DNA of 64,000 nt from positions 13,731,516 through 13,795,515 of the forward strand of contig WARS01000011.1 in NCBI GenBank assembly GCA_008933995.1, read 5' to 3'. Shown here piece by piece: positions 35,690 to 49,980 of the stretch. The stretch is from Datnioides undecimradiatus (Eukaryota > Chordata > Actinopteri > Lobotiformes > Datnioididae). The notes beneath the pieces are model-generated. The model was not told the DNA's origin. It searched no databases and saw only the letters and a program-made list of their open reading frames with translations. The translations under genes and the position numbers were made by a program. Numbering within the stretch: position 1 is the stretch's first letter; every line of letters begins with the position of its first letter.

Positions 35690-36030
35690 TTATCCCAAAC
35701 TGTTAGCTTGAAGCACAGGGGTTGGTGTTTGCACCGCTAGCACAGGTGGTTGCAGCTAAATGCTAAGGCCAGTATGCTAACACGCTCACAGTGTCAGTGC
35801 TCACATGTTGATGAGTAGCAGGTATAGTGTTAACCATGTTCACCTCTTTAGTTTAGTCTATAAGCAAGATGACATTCGCTATTTAGCATTAAACACAAAG
35901 CAGGGAGTGTCGTTAGTTTCCTTTATGACCGAATAGTTACAGAAATGTTGGACGTACTAAATTAATGAAAGCTATTACTAAAAATGCCAACTTCTTGATG
36001 GCTGTAGAGGGAAAGACGGACCAAAAAAAC
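35690..36030. repeat. Dispersed fish repeat family A, copy 2
   Basis: It contains AGCTAAATGCTAAGGCCAGT, GCTAACACGCTCACAGTG, GTAGCAGGTATAGTGTTAAC and TTTAGCATTAAACACAAAGC. It aligns in the same order with copy 1 at 25,610-26,000. Divergence is high, so the insertion is old. Confidence 0.55.
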
Positions 36031-37452
36031 TTTCTGTTAGTGTGGATTCCGATATTGCCAGTGGCAGTTATGGCCTAAGGATGCTTCCCACTGTTTCTTC
36101 GTTTTTAGATGTTTCGATCAGCAAAGACTAAACAGCAAAGACCTGCTGGATCTAAACTTGGATAAATCCTGCAGGGAGATGCATTCCCTACACTGCATTC
36201 CCACTTCTCACAGCCTCTAATGTCTCCAGATGGGAGTAGTAGCATCTCATTGTGTGTGAATGCCCAGTGGTAGATATGTTAAGCAAAGTGCATATTACTG
36301 ATAAATAACGGTGAGCCTTGCGTGTGGAGTGTTTTAAGGTCACGTTGCGCCTCAAGAGGATTTGGATGCAAATGTGCCTACTATCTCCTATTTCCCACAC
36401 AATCCCTGCACCCCCTCCGTTGTGCTACTATATGTCACACTGGTCACCAGCAGGAGCAAGTCTATTTTTAGTTTCACTATGCTGTGCTGTCTCTATCAAG
36501 GTTAAATAAGCAATCAAATCAATCAAAAAGCTATCAAAAATGGGAGGAAAATGCACTCGACCTGGTTGAAGATCTGTAATTTTTCAAAAGAGCCCCACGT
36601 ACACAGGCTATATATTACACAAACAATTTCTTATCTGACATTAAGCATGAATAGATGTGGGGTTGGGGCTCTCGTTGAGGATCAGAAGAGGTCTAGCTGA
36701 TTATAGGCGGATCCAGAGGGATTGGCCTGCCTCAGCAGATAAAAGAGGTTGGCAATACAGAGACAGGCTCCATCCATCAGACACAGAGGTGGCACGTCAG
36801 ACACTTTTTCACAGCACTGCAGGCTGACGGATGGCTCTGCCGCTGACATGAAGACATCTGAGGGGCTGTCATTACCAGCGTTCGCCTGTAGCCAACTGGG
36901 GGGACAGTGGCTAATCAAAATCAATGGGAGCGGGCAGCCAGAGAGAAGCTGGATGGACAGGCACCGAATTTAACCTTGATATGCCAGGAAGTTACTCTAA
37001 AGTTTGTAGCCAGAGTTGTCTTTACACACTGCTGAAGGACTGCGAGTACAGTAAATTTCCTTAATAGCCTGTCATTGAAAGCAAATCAAAACTGTAAAAA
37101 TCCTAAGAGACCTACTCTTCACACTGCTACTGAATCAAGTCCGCGTATTGTTACGATTGTGTAGATGCCTCTGCGCACGCTTAGCTGCATGGGAGCAAAA
37201 TAATGGAAAATAATGTGGATGTTATGTTAGAATTCTTTTTAATTAGGCAATCAGTGGTAGTGTGTGCCCATTTACCATCTGTGGAGTGCGTGGATCATTA
37301 CCTTACTGTGCCAGGTTTTGTCATGAGTCTGAATAGAGATGTAGCCGTTCAAAATTCCTCACGTGGGATAGTCTTAATGCACAGCCTAAGTGAGATGGAT
37401 ATGTTTTTAATGACCGGCATCGTTTGGTTGCTAGCTCAAGTGATATTATGTG

Positions 37453-37470
37453 GAGAGAGAGAGAGAGAGA
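37453..37470. repeat. (GA)n microsatellite
   Basis: Nine GA units, followed by further AGAGAG. Confidence 0.85.
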
Positions 37471-38027
37471 GTCAGAGAGAGCGGGGAGAGCATGCGGCTA
37501 ATAAGGATGCTGTGGCCTAAGGTTACCGTTAAAGCTCATATTTGTATTTCATTTGATTTCTGCGGCTGAGTCAGGGACCATTTTTTCCCCTCTTTTTAAT
37601 GGGGGTGGCAGTAATTGCGAGTCTAATGGAGGTTCACTCTCCTGCTAGTTAGCGCGGCAGCAGTGGCTTTCTGCTCATTAATAGAGCTAAGGGAGGCCAA
37701 GGGTGTTCATAGTTAGAAAGCCATGACATTAGGAGCTAATTTTACTGTACACTGTTTGACAGGGGGCTAACCCTTCTTGTTATTGACAGAACTGGAAGCC
37801 CAGGAGAATTGCTCCTGCTCTTTTAGGGGCATGCACACAGCTCCATTCGAGGATTAAAAGATAAACATAATTAATCCTCTTTGGTTCGATAAATTGCAAT
37901 ATTAATGTTGATAGTATCTCACCCAGTCCGAGGCTCCAACAATCCGTCGTCATTACTGAGCGTGAGCTGTTGCGAGATCAATGTGTTGTGCAGAGACGCT
38001 CGCAAAAACACCACGAAATAGGTTTGA

Positions 38028-38064
38028 TTTTTTTTGATTTTTTTTTTTTTATTTTTTTTTTTTT
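38028..38064. repeat. T-rich low-complexity run
   Basis: Almost only T over 37 bp, with isolated G and A. The antisense poly-lysine frame over it is an artefact. Confidence 0.9.
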
Positions 38065-40019
38065 GTGGGGCACCATAATTGTGACCTGCAGAAAAATGGT
38101 GGACCCACAACATATGGCGGTGCTCTGACCGATGGACCAGAGCGTCGAGTATGTCACAGGGCCTCATGTACCACAAGAGATATGGGTGCGTGACGGCTGC
38201 AGATCATTAGGATGCCACAGCTGGGAGAATAGCCTTCAGTCAAGCATTTATCTCTGGTCATAGGCACCACAGCTGAAAAGTCTTTGTTCGCCCTTAGTAC
38301 CACTGATGGAAGCCATTCCTTTTCCATGTCCTCTGAAATCAATGTAAAGAATGATTCTGTCAACCCTTCTTCATCTCCTTTCATGTGGGAGGGAAAAAAA
38401 GGGCCATTTTTGATACCATCCAATTTTCCTTAAAAACATTCCACCTTAGCCTCATTACAGATGCACATATACTGTCACTTCATTTCCCAGCCGTCAGATC
38501 TTTCTCGTCTCTCTCACAAACTACCCTTCAATTAGCTCTGTTATCAGGAGTCCGGGGCTTAACCTGAGATAGCGACCAGACGGCGCTCGCCCATCATTTT
38601 GCCAGCTCCGCCACCTTGTTGCATTTGACGGTACCCCTCCTCTGTCTGCTCTGGCAGAAGTGACACAAGGAAACGTTGGATTTAATTTAAGACGGGATCA
38701 TTTTATTCTGAAGTCCTTGGAGAAATAACACTTGTCTACAATGGAAATGTCATTGGTTTGCCCTTTATGTTTATGGATGGGAGGCCATGTTGTGAAGGTC
38801 TATAACAGGGATACTGCCACTTAGAGTTATTAGATGTAAGAGACTGCAAATAACGAGTGCATTGTCCTCTGGAGGGTACACAGGAAATATGCACACTTAT
38901 TTACTTCAAATGGTGCTTTGGAAATAACTTTGAAAGATGTGCCTCAAATTATAGAAATCAACACAGTCGGTGTCCAGAGTATAATTGCATCCTGTATATA
39001 TCATATTTCTGCATGAGGCAGCAAAGGCTTGTACAAGACATAATGGTTTTGTGTTGCACTTCCTTTTCCACTGTAATTGTAAATATATTTGTCATGTTTT
39101 TGCTGTTGTTTGCAGATGTTTAGACAGTCAGTAGAACTGCATGAAAAACCTCATTCATTTCACTGATACAGAACTCATAACACGATGCAACACCATTGTC
39201 ATACTTATATATTTATGACCCCCAAGGTTTGCACTGAAACAAAAATATTTCAGTGGAACTGTTAGAAATCACTGATAAAAGAGTTTTGTGTTCAGAGATA
39301 CATGTTGACTGCTTTGTTTAGGTCACATCGGCCTAAATGGTCTGGTCCAGGTGACACCCACCCCAATATGCAGACTTTGTTACTCTATAGTAATGCCAGC
39401 TTCACCAATTAGCACCTGTTTTGCAATTGATTTCATTGTAATACTTTTTGATGTGACAGGACAATATGTTGCATTAAAATTATGAGCACACTTGATGGAG
39501 TCAAACATTTATTCTCTTCACCCTGTTTCTGGTTTCGGGCTCTTTAGCCGCTAAAGGTTTCACTTTGATGACTGGCTGACCATGGCCACAATAATTAAGT
39601 AAACTTAAATGGTGTAAAAAGAAAACAACAACAATGAAACACAAGCATTGCAGATTTGATTTGCAACACATTTATTTGTAACGGGCATGATTTGGAGGCA
39701 ACTCTTATGGGAACGTGGATTTTGGACATTTCAGATACATGGTGTAGGAGTGCTGCAGTGTGTCAAGTTTAGTTGTTTTTGTCCACGAAGTAATGAGCAA
39801 CTATATCCATTCAGACTTTTGATCTGTGCAGCAGGGCCTGGTCAGTGTTGTTTCCCAGTCTGATTTTGCCAAACTATCAGTATTTCTGAATATGTGGTGA
39901 CATAAAATAGAGTTTTCATTAAGATGTTTCTTAGTCAATAATGTCTACACAAGATTGCACAATCTGCATCCACGGTCCACCTGCCTGTTATTCATTTAAT
40001 TTCAAATCTCATTTTCATG

Positions 40020-40320
40020 AGTGGGTAGGCTGGCTTGGAGGGTGGGTATCATTAGATATAAATTAGATTGCTGTGGGTTGCCATGGGTTGCCATGGAGGA
40101 GACCTATCTGTGGGGTTACCAGGCAGGGGAAGCAGCGTGTGATGGTGCCGGGTGGGAGGTGTGGGTGGATGAGCGGGAAGGTTAGAAGATATGGAGTTGA
40201 TTACTTTGGGTTGCCATGGCGGAGGAGACTAATACAGCAATATCCAGCTGGTTTTCCTTGGCTACAGTACTCCATGAATGGGAGGGTGACAAGCATTTTA
40301 AAATGAGGAGTAGATTGGTT
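40020..40320. repeat. Degenerate tandem repeat, about 130-bp period
   Basis: Two imperfect direct copies of a segment with AGATAT...GATT...GGGTTGCCATGG...GGAGAC start near 40,054 and 40,187. A weaker third match (GAGTAGATTGGTTT) follows near 40,305. GGGTTGCCATGG occurs at 40,075-40,086, 40,085-40,096 and 40,208-40,219. Confidence 0.5.
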
Positions 40321-42887
40321 TCATTTTCCAATAGTGCAAAGCCATCTGCTAGCATGTGATAGAGTTAACAAGTGAGCTTTTTCTCTGGTTTGTTTTGGTT
40401 TTCCTCCTTGATTTTCAATTGACCCCCTACTTGGATGCATACTTGTACAATAATCTATTCGGCTAAATGAGATTCTCTCCCAGTCCCTCATTTTCTCCTT
40501 TTTTGATTACCTCTCTATTCTTGCTCTCCCTCAAATACTTAATTTCTTGCTGTTCCCCCCCCACGCCTTTTCCCTCTGCCTTTTCATGTTTACCTGTGGT
40601 GCTGTTCCCTCTGATTGTCTCTCCCGACGGTTGATGAGCGCGTTGATTGGCTGGAGGTGGTCTCTGGGGTGAGGTCAGGAGGGCTGGCACTGAGCCGTCC
40701 CGTCTCACTGTGTCACAGCAGCCTGCAATCAGGCAAGCGGGATGAGACGGTGCCTCCTAACTTGCTCACCACTGTTAAGGATGCACACACATACGCGTGC
40801 GCGCACACACACACTCTTTTTCATTACTGCAGTGCTCACACACACAGAGAAGAGTGGGATTGAGGTGGAAGGAGGGAACAAGGAGTGAAAAGAGTCAGAC
40901 ACAGCGAGAGAGGCAGAAAAAGAAATCGTAAACAAGCGCTTTAATAGAACATGATAGCACTGACAATGGAAGAAAGAGAATGTCTGAAGATGAGAAATAT
41001 AAAAGGAAATGGAGAGTGTGTGTGCTGAGTGCAGAAGTATGAAATATTTGCCCGTCTTTTGAATAATATCCTACCTCATTGATGTCCAGTGAGATAATAG
41101 CTGCCAGGCAGGCGCAACAAAATACAGATGATAGCGTCTCATGTCCACAGCTGTGTAATTAAGCGATATCACTGACTGATATGTATATAATAATATTACC
41201 GATGCCATCAAAGGCTGAGGCTTCATTTCCCCGATGCACAGAGGAAGAGCAACAAACCTCAGACATCCATTTGATTTCCTATCCAGATCGACTGCAATCC
41301 TATCGCAGAAAGAGAAGGTAGAGATAGAGCTCTTTATTATCCATCAGTCTGGGGAGCACATTAACATTTTAAAAAAACACACAGGGTTATCTTCCAGAGC
41401 TTAGTTAATTGAAGTTAATCAGAGGCAGTGTTTCCGCATGTCGCAGTAGTTGCCGGGGTGGACTGGTCTTTGTTCTCTTCAAACACCTCTAAGGTTCTTA
41501 ATTAACCATCCTGACACTCTGACATGGGACCTCTCCTGCAGATCGGCCTTGACAGTTAATTACAGTCTGAGGGAGGGTAGAGTCTGGGAGGCGGAGGTAC
41601 TACACTGGCATTGACCTGATCTGATAACACACCTAAAAGAATCTAACCTACTGTAGCGGGGGTGGTGTTTGTTCTCCCCCTCTTTGATGAACTCCAGTCA
41701 AGTCTTACAAGGTGGAATATGAGTTCAGTATCCTGCAGCACACCTTCCTGCCTTTATCTGTATGTTACTTGGGAAAGTTCAGAAATTTGTGCCAAGTTGA
41801 AGTCAAACGTTTAACCTCTAATCTAGTCGCCCAGCTAATTTTAGAATTGCTTAATTCCTGGCAGACTGGTTGTTGTTGTTCATTTTGAAGAGGCTCACAG
41901 TGACTGTTAATTACCTGAACAATTGACGATTTCAACATTTTGATGGATTTCTGGGACGTCCTGCTTGTTGTCTTTTTGTTTGAACAGTTTCCATGGTCCA
42001 CTTTTTCCTCATGGCTGCAGTGAAAAGATCCTTTCTAACTGAGCTAGTTTTAGTAATCTTATATAGTATTATACTAATAGCATTTTACTGTTTGTTGTAG
42101 CCTGTGGTGGAATTGCATGTAGTAACGCTGTGTTTTGGTTGTCTTGTTTGAATAAACTTTATTGAAGCTGTCAGTGGACAAACCTGAGGTTGTGACCAAC
42201 CCAATTGATCTACACATTGTGAGTTGGATGTTTTGGTTGTAGAGAAATCTGGATCCAAACATGTCTTTCAAGTTTTATTGTTCCTGGTTAACTGTTGAAA
42301 TGTGTGTGTTGGAATCAGCTTTGTGGTAAAGCTAATCGCTGGATGTCCTCGCCACAGATGTGTGCTCCAGCTCTCTTGAGATTAAATCCTGCAGCACCGT
42401 CTCTTCTTTATTTTGCATGCCTCTCCTGTACTTCTCCCACAATCCTTTGCCATCATACTGCGTTCCCAGTGGAATTTCAGGGATGTTGCAGAATTCCCTG
42501 AGGTCTTTTCCAGAAAGCAAAGTCAAGGAATTTAAATAGGTTATCTACAGAAGTCAGAAAATAGCAGGTAATTCAATAAATAGGTCACTTTATAGAAATA
42601 CTGCATACCTGAATTTATGTACGACACTGTGAAAATGTATTTGGGGCTTAGGATAAGGTGCTGCTTATCAATTTTTTATTCAGAATGCTGTGAAAACAAG
42701 TGGTTTTCTTTTCTTTTCATGTATTTGTTTCATGTCCCAGCACAGGGATTTCTTGCACAACTTCACCAACTTTCAAGACGGGGAAAGAAAGACCAGGTTC
42801 AACTTATGGCCTCGAGACCACAAACATGTTGGTGTTGTTTTTTTACTCGCAAGAGTTTCCTCTTTTTTTTTTTACAAGTTTAAGTGA

Positions 42888-42903
42888 TTTTTTTTTTTTT
42901 TTT
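42888..42903. repeat. Poly-T run
   Basis: Sixteen consecutive T residues. Confidence 0.9.
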
Positions 42904-43154
42904 GCTCATCTGATATTATTTTGTATGCACATCCTGTTTCAGATTTGACACCACAGTTGCTTTTATTGTGCTTTATAATGATGTGAACCACAGGAACCTA
43001 ACATATTATAGGACATTAGCTCCTGAAGGTCACCACCATTTGTACATTTGATTGTGAATTTATTATTTATCTTATTGGTTTTGTTGTAGGTATGAAACCT
43101 CTTTCAACAAAGGATAATCTGTCTGTTTTATTCTTGATATGAAGTGTGTGGGTG

Positions 43155-43171
43155 TTTTTTTTTTTTTTTTT
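43155..43171. repeat. Poly-T run
   Basis: Seventeen consecutive T residues. Confidence 0.9.
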
Positions 43172-44756
43172 ATTGTCACAGCAGTAAACAAAATGCCTGC
43201 AATTTAAACAAACGTGAACAATAATCTTGAAAATATCTTTTGATCAATAATTTAGTGTTTCTCTTCATCTGAGTCCCAAACTTAATATTTAGAGTTTCAT
43301 ACTACATTATATGTGTTCCAGGGCTCTGGTAATGGAAAGGAAAAACATAAAAACAAACATTTTATTCTCATTTATGATCTCTTTGAGTGAAACATAACAT
43401 AAGTCAAGGAAGCACTCTGACTTTCTTTCAAAGTCGTAGACTTGGACCCAATAGGGACTGCTGACTGTCTACAGGAATACAAAACAATACATCCTCTTGT
43501 TTTCTTCCAAAATAAATGAGAGAATAAAATGTCTGAGCCCTGAATTTGATGACGTTTTGGCACCACAATTGAGTTAAGAATCCTGTACTTATCCTCACAC
43601 CCAGTTTATTCAGCGCATGTTGTTAAAAACTGCGTTGTATGCTTAATAAACCACGGACGCTATGTTTTATTACCACACGTTAGATCTGCAGGTCAGCAAA
43701 TAGACCTAATGGTGCAAAAAATCAACATAAAACACAGACCATATGCAGTGTCCTGTGCCCTGATGTTTATGAGCCCTGAGCTAAGGATACAGTAAATCAC
43801 CTCTTATAATCAGGGCCATTGCCATTGGTCGTGTATAAGATGAGTTATATGAGTTATATTCCTCATATTGCTTCGCTGTCATCCCCTTCATTCAGTCCCC
43901 CCTCGCAAACCAATGCGAGGCTATCAGCGGCGACCTTGCCACCGCACCCCAGCTCCAGGTGGAAGTGATAGATACTCACTCTCCATGACAGCCAGGCCTT
44001 TTTGTATAAGAAAAGCCATATTGATTCATGAGCCAATAAATACAGGCACAAGCGGTTTTGCCTCAGCTACTCCACCCCCTCTATTTAGGTGCTTCATCTC
44101 CTTTTACTTTTTTTTTCTTCTTGTGCACTCAGTGAGAAAAACAGCAGTGAAGTTCTCGTCCTTATTGTGCCAGGCTTGATGGCAGAAACAATGGAGGGTC
44201 AGTGGGAGGCGGTGTGTCAGCCACCGATGCCGGCGTCTTATCATGGCGTGCTCCATCACTGGCTGCCAATCAGGCGGTTCTCAGGCCAACCGCAGAAAGA
44301 ATAGCCACAGCCTTGTGTTTCTGAGATAACCAGACAACCCGCCTCCCTCGTCCTGAAGGCTCCCTCTCAATGGATTAAATATCGATCATAACAATCCTGC
44401 GAATTGAGTTATTATTTTCTCCATGTGTCATTATACAGGTCTCTGCCTCGCCTGTGTGGTGAATGGACACTTGTGGCAAATTTGTATTAGTGTCATAAGT
44501 CAAAATGAAAGAAAACAAAATAGCTTCTTCACCTGCAGGTCCTCTTGGTTTACATTAAGGTTTCATTGATTTTAACTCCAAAGCTAAGTTGTTTATTTGT
44601 TGAGTTTAAGGCATTTTTGTCTGACAATTGTTCATCTGATCTCATCAGAATATGTTTATAGTAACATCTTAAGAAAAGGGGGAAACTCCTCTATTAAACA
44701 TTGTTTTGCTGTGTTTTGCTTGAAAAATGAAAAAATTAACAGAGTCAGTGGCTGAT

Positions 44757-44808
44757 TATGTTTCTGTTGATTGACTTATTGATTAATACTGTAATTGTTT
44801 CGGCTCCA
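44757..44808. repeat. Fragment resembling the end of the MITE-like repeat
   Basis: TATGTTTCTGTTGATTGACT, then TATTGATTAATACTGTAATTG and TTTCGGCTCC, match from memory the right end of the element family at 53,898-54,212. The other end is not recognisable. Confidence 0.35.
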
Positions 44809-47800
44809 GTAATGAGTGTCTTGAAATGTTCTCTTCGCCATCAGAAGAAAGGAAAGGAGTGTGCTGAGCATCATTGCAAAACTGAATGACTGTTTTATCT
44901 TGATTATCCAAAGTCGTAATTGAAAATAAAAATTGATTAAGCCCTCATGTAATGTCATGGTGATGGGCTACATATCCATTTTTCAGGCTTGTGTGGTTCT
45001 GTTTGATTCTACCACTTCACCAGTTTGCTGAAGTATGCGCTCGTATGCCATTACCACAGCAACCCGTACAGATTCACAAGGCTAATCATGCAAGATAATG
45101 AAATTTAGGGTGTACAGCTGCTCCTGAACATCAAGTTTGACAAACAAATCAACTTAGATGGGGGCAAGGTTTTCGTCATATAGTACATTTTTAAAAGTAT
45201 CATACATCTTGATTTGGGATATTTTCACCAATCTACAGTCCAGATGCCTTTATGACCAAGCAGAAGTATGGAAAATTGGATTTTTCAATGGAATGTGCCT
45301 TTGGGCTCACATTTTTCTGGTTACCATACAATCTCTTTCTGAAATGCCATATGGAGTTTCAGAGTGCCTATAATAGCACCAAGGTTGCAGATACATTATT
45401 GATTTCTAGAATATTTCTCATCAAGTAATAAAATACGCCTGGCGTGTCATACATTACTTTTAAATGTCCTTTGTAGTGACCTTTGTTTGCTAACACGATA
45501 GCGATAGAGTAGTTGTACCTGAATGTCACATTGATTAGGACTGGATGCTGTTCTTTAGCATGTTCTGCCCGCTGCTCCTTGCTGGTGAAATAGAGGCCGT
45601 CATTGACGGGCAACAGCCGTCCGTCATGATTAGCGTTCGTGCAGTTTCATCACAAAAAGACGGAGGCATGTTGAAACAAAAAACGGCCACTTCGTGACCT
45701 GTTGGGGCAGCTAAGGGAGAAATATCACAGCAACCTTAATTCTGCCAAGATTTCATTTGATATGAAAAATATGTGCTCCATGTCGGAACATATTTCACTA
45801 ATATGTTTGTTGCACGTTGATTTTTACTGTTTTCTTTGGTGTTATTTAAGGCACAGTAGCATTTTTCACTGTGGAGTTGCTGTCGTGGGTGCATATGTTA
45901 AAATGAATGCAGCGTTTGTATAATTTAATTTAACGTTAACATTCATTCTTGTTATATTGGTCCTGCCGCACACTGCAATACAAACAGTCACACTGTGGAT
46001 TTAATCTAGAACGTTGAAAAGCCATCCACTCGTCTTTTCATTAGAAAAAAAATGAATAGTTTTTCCTACAGTGGGATCGTTCACCAATTTATCCTAATGA
46101 TATCGCTTGACATTATCTCAACCGGGTGACTGTAACGCTCCATGTCTGTGGTAGTTTCAAAATCGAATTATGGCTTAACTGCAGCTAACCTCCACGCAAC
46201 AGGAGCATATCCAATCACATTTGTGTGAAAAATGAGACAGGCCATATTTTCAATTACATTTCAGCATAAAGGGATTGTTAATCCTGTCTCCTGTGCTGCC
46301 AGAACTCGTTAATGAATTTGCTTATCCTCCAAGATACTGATGTGACTTGCCTCTGCGTGAGGGGGGAAAAAAAAAATAGAAAGCAGACTTTTTCTTTGTC
46401 CTCCTCGCACAATACTGTGTCTGACTGTAATGGATGCAAATCTATTCACAGCAAGGTTAAACAGTTTGTTTTGCTGAAGCCGCTGCTCTGTTTATGTACA
46501 AAGTTGTATCAGATGATCTCATACGCCGAAGCCTCGAGCCATGATTTGCAGAATGCTGTAGCCTCCTCTGCCGGCTTAGTCTGCTTAGTGATTTATTGGA
46601 TTGAAGATATTTTCTCATTCAGAAATATATTTTAACAGCAAGGAGCACGAGAACTGGGACAGATGAATAGATAGGTTTCTGTGGTTGTACATTCACGTAA
46701 ACAAAATGCTATATGTGGTTATGAGATTAGAAACGTCCCCAAAACATAGTTACAAAACTCCTGTGCTGATGAAAAGCTTCAGAAATGGAAACCGGTCTTT
46801 CAAAATGTTCTAAAAACCCAAAGTGAAGTCGTGTTTTCTGTCCCACAGTGCAAAGCCCAAAGATATTAATTTTAAAATGGTATAAAATGCAGGACACAGC
46901 AAATATTTGCATCAAATCACAGCTTACTTGCATCTGCACTATAGTTTAATGTTGAATGGTTGTTTCAGTGCAGCCTGTCTAGTTAGCTTTACTCACAACG
47001 TTTTCACTCACACTGCAAAGATACAAAATAGGTTCTATGCTGGAAGTTTGGGCTGTTTGGATTGGACCATATATAAATATTACATATAGTGCCTTATTTC
47101 TTTTTTAGTCTTGAGTTTGAGTCATACACAGCTGATGCACCAGGTCTTGGTTCACATTAGGAAGCAGGTCTGGTCCATCAGAGGTCTAAACCAGTCAGCA
47201 GTTAGCTCGATGATTGATGGTGTATTAATGCTCTCAGTCCCTTTTTATAGTCACCGTGCATTACACAAATTAGGGCAAACAAATGCCCCCAACCCCCTCC
47301 CAGTCTGCTCACCTCCCACACACACATTCACACGTTTTCTCTATCCTACGTTGCTCTACCCGTGCTAATACTGCTAATAGGCTTGATGTGCCTGTGTGTG
47401 TGTGTGTGTGTTACCTTGTTGCTACTTTGATGGTGAGTTACACTGAATTAACACAGATGGATCTACAGATGCATTACATCATCACATCTGGCTTACATCA
47501 CCAGCCCTTCACATTGCTCCTAAATGACAAATGGGATTTTCATCGCAGATCCCATAGGCCTCACTTTTCCCTTTGTTCTCTTCTTCTCTCACAAGAGAGG
47601 GACTAATTTTGAGGTCTGTGAGATCAATGGGCACAATGACTCGTATATATGCTAAGGGTTTTACGCTGTGGGCGTTCTTTCACAGTCTGGTGTGTGGTTT
47701 GAGTAGGCGTATGTGTGGGCCGTATGTCTGAGACATCATGCATGTGCATATAGCCACACACACACATAGAGGTGACACGGTCACCGTCATTAGACCTTCA

Positions 47801-49956
47801 CAGGCATCTGCTCGTGCCTGCGACGTGATGTGATCCTTCACCTTCTACATGACAGTTGGCCATTTAGCACTAAATTTATGCCGCCCATGCCCTTTATCAA
47901 TGCATCCTGAGCAGGGTGGGAATGGGGAGAGGGGCAGATAGAGGGCGTCACTCAGTGTCCTAGCTTTGATTTGTGTTACTGCTTTTACAGCCAGACATTG
48001 TAATGACACATTGGGCTTTTGAAAAGCTCTGATGGATGCTCAAGTAATGCAGATGCTATATGAGTACATCAGATAGCATTCAAGTATATTCTGGTAGGAA
48101 CCCCCCTTCTCATAATGTAATAACTGCTTTAGCTACCATTTTATATGAAATACATCACATACATCAGCTGTGCAGTCAGACAAATCCTTGATTGTGTTTT
48201 GAAATAAGTACAGCCAATACAGATAGATACAGATAGTCATAGAATTAAAAAACCCCACAGATAGTTACTGACCCATATTCAAGTGACTGAGGAAACCCCT
48301 GATTATGTCATACTGATGTCATCAGAGTTACCTCTGGGTTTTGAAAACCATGGATTTATCACTGAAAGCCTGTTATTTTCACATTTCCATGGGAAAAGTT
48401 GTGGATGTTTCCAGTTGCACCGTTCTCTCTGTTCAGTACTTTGGTAGTTGACGTTCTAAACAAGCTCAGATAATGCTAAAAGGTGGAGTTAAAACACTGG
48501 GACCTACTGGTTGGTCATAGAAAATCATCACTTGTGCAACCTAGACCGACCAGGTCATAATCACAGCGAGCAGCAGCCTGTCACTCTCCCAGCTTTGTGT
48601 CCACATGTGTGACCAGCCTAACAGAGGTTCAGTGTCACTGTGTAGCTGTTGCTTATATCTGATCTCGCTGTAAGCAAATCCTAAGTATATTTGCCTATTC
48701 AGCGGTCAACTGTGGTGAGACACATCTCATGAAATGATAACAAGCATGTATCCTTGTGGAAGTGTTTGTTTGGATTTGTTTTGTGTGTTTGGGAATTAAA
48801 ATCCAATCATTATTCAGGGAAAGTGTTGGTTTGATAAGATCCACAGATGAAAAAGTAAAACAAACACCTGCTGAGGACTTATTATTTTGTTATCTTTACT
48901 GCACGAATACGGTTGAGATATTCAAAGCAGGACATATCGCTCAAATACTCCGTCTGTGTCTGAACAGACACTTTTTAAATTTCCCTTGTGGCTGGAAAGA
49001 CTTTAAAACATTCAGACCGGGGCTGTGAATAATATTACAGGCTGCCTACTTAAAGAATTTCACCTCTCTAGTTTGATGCCCTCTAAACTCTTCACTTAAC
49101 CTTGAAGGGTCGATCTGCCCATAATACCACTTTTTAAACTCAAATTGTACTTGCTGTTGCATCATATTATATAAGTTCTACATATGTTTTGAATGTTGTG
49201 AAATAGTAATAAAATAAAAATGTGCAAGTTAAGCAGAAGTCCATCTAATTTGTCCATCAAGGCCACTAAAATATCTTTTTTTTGCCACTGCAGCAGGATA
49301 TGCAGTGATGCTAAACATGTTTCATTTAGGCACATGCATGTCCTCCATTGTTATTGCGTGTAGCTTTATTTTTGCATAAATTAATTCTTTAAGTATCAGA
49401 GTTATAATGCTACGATAATGTGATCTAATTAACCAAGCCACATAAAAGCTGCACTGTCATATGGTAATGAGCTCTGTCTTGGGTCTCTTATGCCACATAA
49501 AATGGATAAAATAGAGCTGTAGTGGAACAACACACTGTGCATGCTTCATGCAAGCTTTGTTTATTAACCACCCTCAGTTTATAGCATTTCAGAGGTGTAA
49601 TGTTTCCTGTGACATTTCCTAAGTTTCAACTAGCAGGTGGTTTAAATCATGCATAACTTTCAAAGGCAGACTTTAAAGGTTGAGCGGTTAATGTCACATA
49701 ACACCTGTCTTTCCTTTTTCTTTTCCTCTGCTCTGTCTGTTTGGAGCCCTCTTCACCTCTCATCTGAGGGGAAGAAAGTGTGATTGGTAATAGAGACCGA
49801 CTATCATTGCAGGCTAAAGCTGCCATTACCCAACCTCTGACAGATGAAGCCATTGGAGGGTGTTATCAGAGCCAGCTGTGAGGTCTGAGGTATGCATTAT
49901 ACATGGGCAGTAACCCTGACACTGTGTGGAGGCACACACAGAATTACAGATATGTG

Positions 49957-49980
49957 ACACACACACACACACACACACAC
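49957..49980. repeat. (AC)n microsatellite
   Basis: Twelve AC units. Confidence 0.95.

Larger units (their letters stand above)
36031..44756 (+). other. pdzrn4: pdzrn4 intron, part 3
   Basis: No exon is supported. It contains a GA run at 37,453, T-rich runs at 38,028, 42,888 and 43,155, and the degenerate tandem repeat at 40,020-40,320. The block at 37,560-37,920 is complex, repeat-free and carries an ATAATTAATCC homeodomain-type core. It reads like a conserved non-coding element, but that is not testable here. Confidence 0.55.

Noticed and set aside
45590..45640. Short CCGTC/GACGG inverted and direct repeats
   Set aside because: The arms are only 5-6 bp and the sequence is imperfect. This is expected by chance in a window of this size.
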